64,000 nt of DNA from Mycobacterium colombiense (GTDB lineage Bacteria > Actinomycetota > Actinomycetes > Mycobacteriales > Mycobacteriaceae). The notes beneath the pieces are model-generated. The model was given only the letters and a program-made list of their open reading frames with translations. It did no database searches and was not told the origin of the DNA. The position numbers and the translations under genes are program-made. Below are positions 57,578 to 64,000 of this stretch, piece by piece. How positions within the stretch are numbered: the first letter of the stretch is position 1; every line of letters starts with the position of its first letter. The stretch spans positions 17,153 through 81,152 of the forward strand of contig NZ_QMEV01000018.1 in assembly GCF_003284935.1 (NCBI RefSeq), in the 5' to 3' direction.

Positions 57578-58205
57578 CAGATCCTCCTTGATCTTCGGCG
57601 GCCAGGAATGCGTCGTACATGGTCCGGTCGGTCAGCAGTCCTTCGGTGTAGACCTCGAGCGCGGGCAATATCATGTCGCGCGAGTAATCACGCAGCACCG
57701 CACGCAGATCCGTTGGCGTTTCATGCATTTGGATGTAAAGCAGGAAGCCACCGCCGCCGGTGATGGCCAGGTACCTGGCCCGCGCCTTGGGGTCTCGGCT
57801 GGGTTTGATCGTCCCGGCGCGCACGCCCTCTTCCATGTATTCCTCGGCGTTGTCAATCATGCGGCGCCACAACATGTTTGCCAACTCGCCGCCGGTCTGC
57901 ATGCTGCGCATCAGATACGCCATCAACGGGGCGTACTCCTCGATCTCGGCCATCTGGGCGAACCAGGTGGCGGGATCGTTGGATCGCAACGCCTCCGACT
58001 TGGTGCCGCGGATCGTCTCGGCGATGTGGTCCTCGCACGCCTTGCGCAGGCCCTCCTTGGACCCGAAGTGGTGGATGACCAGCGCGGCACTAACACCGGC
58101 CGCCTCGGCGATGGAGCGTAGGCCCACGCCGAACCCGTGCTCGCCGAACTGCTCGATGGCCGCGTCTCTGATGCGGGCGGCGGCCGTCAGGTCGGCTGAA
58201 CGCAT
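57567..58205 (-). CDS. TetR-family repressor of the ABC exporter, Rv1219c-like
   Basis: 212 aa from ATG 58205, exactly the Rv1219c length. The HTH is [35 protein letters not shown]. Rv1219c represses the Rv1217c-1218c efflux genes in M. tuberculosis, and this gene is the first of that operon. A longer frame starting at 58223 would translate the operator sequence. The start codon is directly at the edge of an imperfect palindrome (58206-58221), so the transcript may be leaderless and autoregulated. Confidence 0.93.
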   Translation of the reverse strand: MRSADLTAAARIRDAAIEQFGEHGFGVGLRSIAEAAGVSAALVIHHFGSKEGLRKACEDHIAETIRGTKSEALRSNDPATWFAQMAEIEEYAPLMAYLMRSMQTGGELANMLWRRMIDNAEEYMEEGVRAGTIKPSRDPKARARYLAITGGGGFLLYIQMHETPTDLRAVLRDYSRDMILPALEVYTEGLLTDRTMYDAFLAAEDQGGSDAN

Positions 58206-58221
58206 GTTCAGTAGACTAAAC
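58206..58221. promoter_or_regulatory. imperfect palindrome at the Rv1219c-like start, candidate autoregulatory operator
   Basis: GTTCAGTAGACTAAAC is nearly symmetric: GTTCAGT pairs with ACTAAAC with one mismatch. A second GTTCAGTC lies at 58226-58233. Immediate contact with the ATG at 58205 and the minus-strand AT-rich GTTTAGTCT fit a promoter/operator of the TetR gene. In M. tuberculosis Rv1219c binds its own upstream region. Confidence 0.45.
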
Positions 58222-58318
58222 ACTCGTTCAGTCCGTCGTCAAGGACGGCGCGCGTCAAGAATTCATAAAGATCCGACCGCCCCGAAAAGCCCTGCTCGAA
58301 GGTGGCGGCCGGTACCGA

Positions 58319-58987
58319 TCAGTCGCGAACGGCCGCAAGGATGCCGTCGCCGAGCGGCACCAGCGCCGGGGTGAGCCGTTCGTCCTCGGCGATCAGGCGG
58401 GCCGCCTCGCGCACCGCGGCCACCTCGGCGTCGCGGGCGGCCGGATCGCCTGCCCGCCCGCCCAGCGCGGCGCGGTGCACCACGATCACGCCGCCCGGGC
58501 GCAGCAACCGCACGCCCTCGACGACGTAGTCCGGTTGGTCGATCGGGTCGGCGTCGATGAACACCAGGTCATACGACGCGTCGGCGAGCCGGGTGAGGAC
58601 CTCCTGGGCGCGGCCACCTATCAGCCGGGTGCGCGACGGACCGATGCCGGCCTCGGTGAACGCCTGCTTGGCCAGCCGCAGGTATTCGGGCTCGAGGTCG
58701 ATCGTCGTCAGGACGCCGTCCTCGCTCATGCCGGACAACAACCACAGGCCGCTGACGCCCGCGCCGGTGCCCACCTCGGCGATGGCCTTGCCACCGCTCA
58801 GCTTGGTCAGCAGGCTCAGCAACGCGCCGACCGCCGGCGTCACCGCGCCGGCGCCGATGTCCACGGCCCGCTCGCGCGCGGCCGCCAACAGCGCGTCTTC
58901 CGATATCGAGCTTTCGGCGTGTGCGACGAGCGACTCGGCCCGGCTGGGCGCTGTCTGGCCGGGGGCTTCTGCGTCGGTGCCGTCCAT
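58319..58987 (-). CDS. class I SAM-dependent O-methyltransferase, Rv1220c-like
   Basis: 222 aa, close to Rv1220c (215 aa). O-methyltransferase family 3 features: [20 protein letters not shown] (AdoMet loop), [55 protein letters not shown]. The substrate is unknown. ATG 58987 is used; the frame is open to 59083 but the upstream codons look non-conserved. The gene is divergent from sigE. Confidence 0.9.
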   Translation of the reverse strand: MDGTDAEAPGQTAPSRAESLVAHAESSISEDALLAAARERAVDIGAGAVTPAVGALLSLLTKLSGGKAIAEVGTGAGVSGLWLLSGMSEDGVLTTIDLEPEYLRLAKQAFTEAGIGPSRTRLIGGRAQEVLTRLADASYDLVFIDADPIDQPDYVVEGVRLLRPGGVIVVHRAALGGRAGDPAARDAEVAAVREAARLIAEDERLTPALVPLGDGILAAVRD

Positions 58988-59125
58988 GCCCGCAGCGTAT
59001 TCCACTTCGCCGCGCAGTCCGGCAGGCGCGCCTGATTCCCATTGTGGTGACACGCCCAACGGGCCCGACGCGTTTAAGGTCACTGCGCGCTGGATATCTC
59101 CTGCACAGCGCAGGTAACGATCCGG

Positions 59126-59167
59126 TTTCTCAGGTTCAGCTCAGACTGTTCATATACCGCACATACT
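59126..59167 (+). promoter_or_regulatory. possible MprA-like box and -10 region of the sigE promoter
   Basis: The sequence at 59126-59147 (TTTCTCAGG ... AGCTCAGACT) contains two CTCAG-centred 8-nt direct subunits separated by 2 nt. This resembles the loosely conserved direct repeats bound by the MprA response regulator upstream of M. tuberculosis sigE. CATACT at 59162-59167 and TATACC at 59153-59158 are -10 candidates, giving a short leader to ATG 59189. This is pattern similarity only. Confidence 0.35.
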
Positions 59168-59188
59168 CCGGTACGCGACGGTAGCCCT

Positions 59189-59959
59189 ATGGATCGCGGA
59201 GGGCGTTGGACCGGGAATACCGACTGGGAACTACCTGTTGCCGCCAGTGACGAAGTGTCACTGCTCGTCACACCCGATTCGGAGGATTCGATCATCACCA
59301 CGCTTCTCGGCCCGTCCAGCATGTCGCACGCGCAGGGTGTCCCCGCGGACGAGTGGGTGGAGCCGTCCGATGCGCCGCACGGCACCGCGGTATTCGACGC
59401 GACCGGAGACAAGGCGGCCATGCCGTCGTGGGACGAGCTGGTGCGCCAGCACGCCGACCGGGTGTACCGGCTGGCTTACCGGCTTTCGGGCAATCAGCAC
59501 GACGCCGAGGACCTCACCCAGGAGACCTTCATCCGGGTCTTCCGGTCGGTGCAGAACTACCAGCCGGGGACGTTCGAGGGCTGGCTGCACCGCATCACCA
59601 CCAACCTCTTCCTCGACATGGTGCGGCGGCGCTCGCGGATCCGGATGGAGGCGCTGCCCGAGGATTACGAGCGGGTGCCCGCCGACGAACCCAACCCCGA
59701 GCAGATCTACCACGACTCGCGGCTGGGCCCCGACCTGCAGGCCGCGCTCGATTCGCTGCCGCCGGAATTCCGCGCCGCCGTCGTGCTGTGTGACATCGAA
59801 GGCCTGTCCTACGAGGAGATCGGCGCCACGCTGGGCGTCAAACTGGGCACCGTGCGCAGCCGCATCCACCGCGGCCGCCAGGCGCTGCGGGACTACCTCG
59901 CCGCGCACCCCGATCACGACGCCGTGCGCGCCCGCGTAACCACCCGACCGCCCGCCTAA
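59189..59959 (+). CDS. sigE: SigE, ECF sigma factor
   Basis: 256 aa, close to M. tuberculosis SigE (Rv1221, 257 aa). Region 2 ([37 protein letters not shown]) and region 4 ([48 protein letters not shown]) are intact. SigE directs the envelope-stress and surface-stress regulon. The N-terminal 70 residues vary from H37Rv while the rest is nearly identical. ATG 59189 is the first start; internal Met residues at 46 and 77 could give shorter forms. Confidence 0.96.
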   Translation: MDRGGRWTGNTDWELPVAASDEVSLLVTPDSEDSIITTLLGPSSMSHAQGVPADEWVEPSDAPHGTAVFDATGDKAAMPSWDELVRQHADRVYRLAYRLSGNQHDAEDLTQETFIRVFRSVQNYQPGTFEGWLHRITTNLFLDMVRRRSRIRMEALPEDYERVPADEPNPEQIYHDSRLGPDLQAALDSLPPEFRAAVVLCDIEGLSYEEIGATLGVKLGTVRSRIHRGRQALRDYLAAHPDHDAVRARVTTRPPA

Positions 59960-60070
59960 CGTTCGGGCAGCTATTCAGCGGCTTTGCGGTCTTACCCTCG
60001 GTATCGCGCGACCTGTCGCGCTACATTCGACATAAGGCGGCAATAAGAAATGAATGGCGAGGAGTTGGTG

Positions 60071-60463
60071 ATGCCCGATCGTGGACATGTGTTCCGCCGC
60101 GCGTTCTCCTGGCTCCCCGCTCAGTTCGCCTCCCAGAGTGACGCGCCCGTCGGCGCACCGCGCCAGTTCGGCTCCACCGAGCACCTGTCCGTCGAGGCGA
60201 TCGCGGCGTTCGTCGACGGCGAGCTGCGGATGAACGCGCACCTGCGCGCCGCGCATCACTTGTCGCTGTGCGCCCAGTGCGCGGCCGAGGTCGACGACCA
60301 GAGCCGGGCGCGCGCGGCGTTGCGCGATTCGCGGCCCATCCGCATCCCCAGCACCCTGCTCGGCATGCTGGCCGACATTCCCTACGAAGCGCCCGAGGAC
60401 TCCTCCGTGGCCTCCGACCGGTTCGCGGACCGTGACGGCCGCGAGCGGCGTAGGCGCCGGTAG
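60071..60463 (+). CDS. rseA: RseA, zinc-associated anti-sigma-E factor
   Basis: 130 aa. The ZAS motif is HHLSLCAQC (HxxxCxxC) after MNAHLRAA. It binds SigE and releases it when the zinc-cysteine site is oxidised or when the protein is phosphorylated and degraded. ATG 60071 has GAGGAG at 60059-60064 with ideal spacing, better than ATG 60050. The C-terminal tail is shorter and less Gly/Ser-rich than I recall for H37Rv RseA (154 aa). Confidence 0.93.
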   Translation: MPDRGHVFRRAFSWLPAQFASQSDAPVGAPRQFGSTEHLSVEAIAAFVDGELRMNAHLRAAHHLSLCAQCAAEVDDQSRARAALRDSRPIRIPSTLLGMLADIPYEAPEDSSVASDRFADRDGRERRRRR

Positions 60464-60526
60464 CGGATCAGCGCCCGCGCGCTCGAGGCGTCCCGCGCGC
60501 GCGTTCATGCCGACCAACGGCGCGCC

Positions 60527-62135
<1,609 letters not shown>

Positions 62136-62136
<1 letters not shown>

Positions 62137-62552
62137 TGTTCGGCAGCCTGAGCTGGGAGCACATGCTCGTCCTCGTCGTGGTCGGGCTGGTGGTCCTCGG
62201 GCCCGAGCGGCTGCCGGGTGCCATCCGGTGGACGTCCAACGCGCTGCGTCAGGCGCGCGACTACCTCAGCGGGGTGACCAGCCAGCTGCGCGAGGACCTC
62301 GGACCCGAGTTCGACGACCTGCGCGTTCCGCTGAGCGAACTGCAGAAGCTGCGGGGCCTGACACCGCGTGCGGCGCTGACCAAGCACCTACTGGACGGCG
62401 ACGACTCGTTTCTGACCGGAGCGTTCGACAAACCGGCCAACGGCGCCCCGCCGCAGACCCCCCATCCGGCCCCGCCCGCCGCGAACGGCCAGGCGCTGGC
62501 GGCCGAACAGCAGTCCGGCGCTCACACGCCATTCGACACCGACGCGACCTGA
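62136..62552 (+). CDS. tatB: TatB, twin-arginine translocase subunit
   Basis: 138 aa. One N-terminal membrane helix (about residues 7-24, [24 protein letters not shown]) with the conserved GPERLP hinge, then an amphipathic helix ([27 protein letters not shown]) and a Pro/Ala-rich tail. TatB binds signal peptides of folded exported proteins. It is co-transcribed with htrA. In H37Rv four genes (Rv1225c-Rv1228) separate tatB from mrp; here the gap is 35 bp. Confidence 0.94.
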
Positions 62553-62587
62553 AAACGCGGCTCAAAGCCTGGCGGTCGTCGCGGTCC

Positions 62588-63745
62588 TCAGCGCCGGGTC
62601 GGGTCGAGCCCCAGCGATACGCCGGCAAGCCCGCGCTTGCGTGACGACAAGCTGTCGGCCACCCCGCGCAGCGCCTTGCCGACCGGCGAATCGGGAGCGC
62701 TCAACACCAGCGGCGTGCCGGAATCGCCGGCGGCCACCAGCTCGGGATCCAGCGGGATCTGCCCCAGCAGCGGCACGTCGGCGCCCACCGCGCGGGTCAG
62801 CCGCTCGGCCACCTGCCGGCCGCCGCCCTCGCCGAACACCTGCAGCGTCGAGCCGTCGGGCAGGGTGAGGCCGGACATGTTCTCCACGACCCCGACGACG
62901 CGCTGACGGGTCTGCAGCGCGATGCTGCCGGCCCGCTCGGCGACCTCGGCCGCGGCCAGCTGCGGCGTCGTCACCACCAGGATCTCGGCGTTGGGGATCA
63001 GCTGCGCCACCGAGATGGCGATGTCACCAGTGCCCGGCGGCAGGTCGAGCAGCAGCACGTCCAGATCGCCCCAATAGACGTCGGCCAGGAACTGCTGCAG
63101 CGCCCGGTGCAGCATCGGCCCGCGCCACACCACCGGGGTGTTGCCCTCGGTGAACTGGGCAATCGAGATCACCCGCACGTCGTGCGCGATGGGCGGCAGG
63201 ATCATCGACTCGACCTGGGTGGGCCGGTCGGTGGTGCCCATCATGCGGGGGATCGAATGGCCGTGGATGTCGGCGTCCAGCACACCGACCGACAGGCCGC
63301 GGGCCGCCATCGCCGCCGCCAGGTTGACCGTGACCGTCGACTTGCCGACGCCGCCCTTGCCGGACGCGACCGCATACACCCGGGTGAGCGAATTCGGTTG
63401 CGCGAACGGGATAACGGGCTCGCGGGCATCACCGCGCAACTGCTTGCGCAACTCGGTGCGCTGCTCGTCGTTCATCACGTCCAGGGTGACTTTGACCGCG
63501 CCGGTCCCCGGGACGTCGGAGACCGCCTGGCTGACGCGGTCGCTGATCTCGGTCTTCTTCGGGCAGCTGGCCGTGGTCAGGTAGATCGCGACGTGCACCG
63601 CGCCGTCGGGCTCGGTGTCGATGCTTTTGACCATCCCGAGTTCGGTGATCGGACGCCGCAGTTCGGGGTCGATCACCTTGCCCAGGGCGGTGCGGATAGC
63701 CGCGTTCAGGTCGGCTGCTGAATCGGAAGGGTCATGGCGGGACAT
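62588..63745 (-). CDS. mrp: Mrp/ApbC-type iron-sulfur cluster carrier ATPase
   Basis: 385 aa. The N-terminal MIP18/FSCA-like domain (about 10-90, VIDPELRRPITELGMVKSI) is followed by a P-loop NTPase: deviant Walker A GKGGVGKST, DADIHGHSIPRMMG, and LLLDLPPGTGDIAISVAQL. It carries and transfers Fe-S clusters. The expected CxxC cluster cysteines near the C-terminus of typical Mrp are not obvious; only one cysteine (ASCPKK, FSCA domain) is seen. ATG 63745 is used; the longer frame reads into the neighbouring proline-rich gene. Confidence 0.9.
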   Translation of the reverse strand: MSRHDPSDSAADLNAAIRTALGKVIDPELRRPITELGMVKSIDTEPDGAVHVAIYLTTASCPKKTEISDRVSQAVSDVPGTGAVKVTLDVMNDEQRTELRKQLRGDAREPVIPFAQPNSLTRVYAVASGKGGVGKSTVTVNLAAAMAARGLSVGVLDADIHGHSIPRMMGTTDRPTQVESMILPPIAHDVRVISIAQFTEGNTPVVWRGPMLHRALQQFLADVYWGDLDVLLLDLPPGTGDIAISVAQLIPNAEILVVTTPQLAAAEVAERAGSIALQTRQRVVGVVENMSGLTLPDGSTLQVFGEGGGRQVAERLTRAVGADVPLLGQIPLDPELVAAGDSGTPLVLSAPDSPVGKALRGVADSLSSRKRGLAGVSLGLDPTRR

Positions 63746-63803
63746 CACCGCCGAGTGTATGCGCCTGCGACGACGCCGTTTGGGGGCGACCCGCTGCGTC
63801 CGG

Positions 63804-64000
63804 TCAGGTGGCCGGACCGACTCCAGGTTGCTTGGGCTTGGCAGCGCCGGGCGCCGCGCCCGACGGGCCGGCGGGCTTGGGCGCCGGTGCGGCTTGCGAG
63901 GGTGCGGCGGCCGGGGGCGCCGGCGGGGGACCCGCATCCGGGGGCGGCGCCCCGAACGGTGGTGGCGCGACCGGCCGCGGGGAAATCGCCGGCGGTGTTC
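63804..64000 (-). CDS. C-terminal fragment of a proline/alanine-rich protein (partial)
   Basis: Minus-strand frame ending at TGA 63806-63804, open to the right edge: 65 codons ending PKPAGPSGAAPGAAKPKQPGVGPAT. It is a low-complexity Pro-Ala tail such as occurs on mycobacterial membrane or secreted proteins. By gene order it should be the end of the Rv1230c-like membrane protein. The rest of the gene lies outside the window. Confidence 0.55.
   Translation of the reverse strand, partial: TPPAISPRPVAPPPFGAPPPDAGPPPAPPAAAPSQAAPAPKPAGPSGAAPGAAKPKQPGVGPAT

Overview
The window is high-GC, gene-dense actinobacterial DNA from a Mycobacterium that is not in the M. tuberculosis complex. The ends and most of the middle follow the gene order recalled from M. 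tuberculosis H37Rv (about Rv1170 to Rv1230c): mshB end, Rv1171, fbiC, Rv1174c (TB8.4), fdxC, dapC, a MAS-type pks, fadD21, a PucR regulator, pruA-putB, Rv1191, fadD36, Rv1200, dapD, dapE, Rv1204c, log, fadD6, folP2, gpgS, Rv1209, tagA, Rv1211, glgA, glgC, Rv1215c to Rv1220c, sigE-rseA-htrA-tatB, mrp. Many predicted protein lengths match those orthologues exactly. The PE, PPE and esx genes that lie at several of these junctions in H37Rv are absent. The species cannot be named from this window; a slow-growing nontuberculous mycobacterium is the best guess. All comparisons with H37Rv are from memory, not from a search.

Region 1 (1-8774): mycothiol and F420 cofactor genes, a mycothiol-dependent-type enzyme, a small secreted antigen, ferredoxin FdxC with the DapC aminotransferase, and an APC permease carrying an unexpected C-terminal OB-fold. 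Region 2 (9105-19838): a complete single-module reducing polyketide synthase (KS-AT-DH-ER-KR-ACP) and a fatty-acyl-AMP ligase. Where H37Rv has papA3, mmpL10 and Rv1184c, this genome has an APS kinase, a homo-oligomeric zinc-type ATP sulfurylase and a translationally coupled protein of unknown function, which together form a second PAPS-making module. Region 3 (19905-24174): proline catabolism with its regulator.

Region 4 (24338-36064) is the most striking accessory segment. A tightly packed minus-strand operon encodes P450, acyl-CoA dehydrogenase, MaoC-like protein, DUF35 protein, second acyl-CoA dehydrogenase, second MaoC, thiolase-like aldolase, alcohol dehydrogenase and TetR. A divergent pair encodes an aldehyde dehydrogenase and a tandem CaiB CoA-transferase. 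The content and the pattern of lost and retained catalytic residues mirror the cholesterol side-chain igr operon (cyp125, chsE1/E2, chsH1/H2, ltp2). The adjacent genes would supply alcohol-to-aldehyde-to-acid-to-CoA steps. A perfect 9+3+9 palindrome sits at the operon promoter. I read this as a paralogous, self-regulated pathway for shortening the branched side chain of an unidentified steroid- or isoprenoid-like substrate.

Region 5 (36108-54272): lipid activation (fadD36, fadD6), lysine biosynthesis (dapD, dapE), folate-like and methylglucose lipopolysaccharide genes (folP2, gpgS), base-excision repair (tagA), and glycogen/maltose-1-phosphate synthesis (glgA, glgC). Region 6 (54302-64000): the TetR-controlled ABC exporter Rv1217c-1218c, an O-methyltransferase, the envelope-stress system sigE-rseA-htrA-tatB with a small overlapping ORF before htrA, the Mrp iron-sulfur carrier, and the end of a proline-rich protein. 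No rRNA, tRNA, CRISPR array or insertion sequence was seen.
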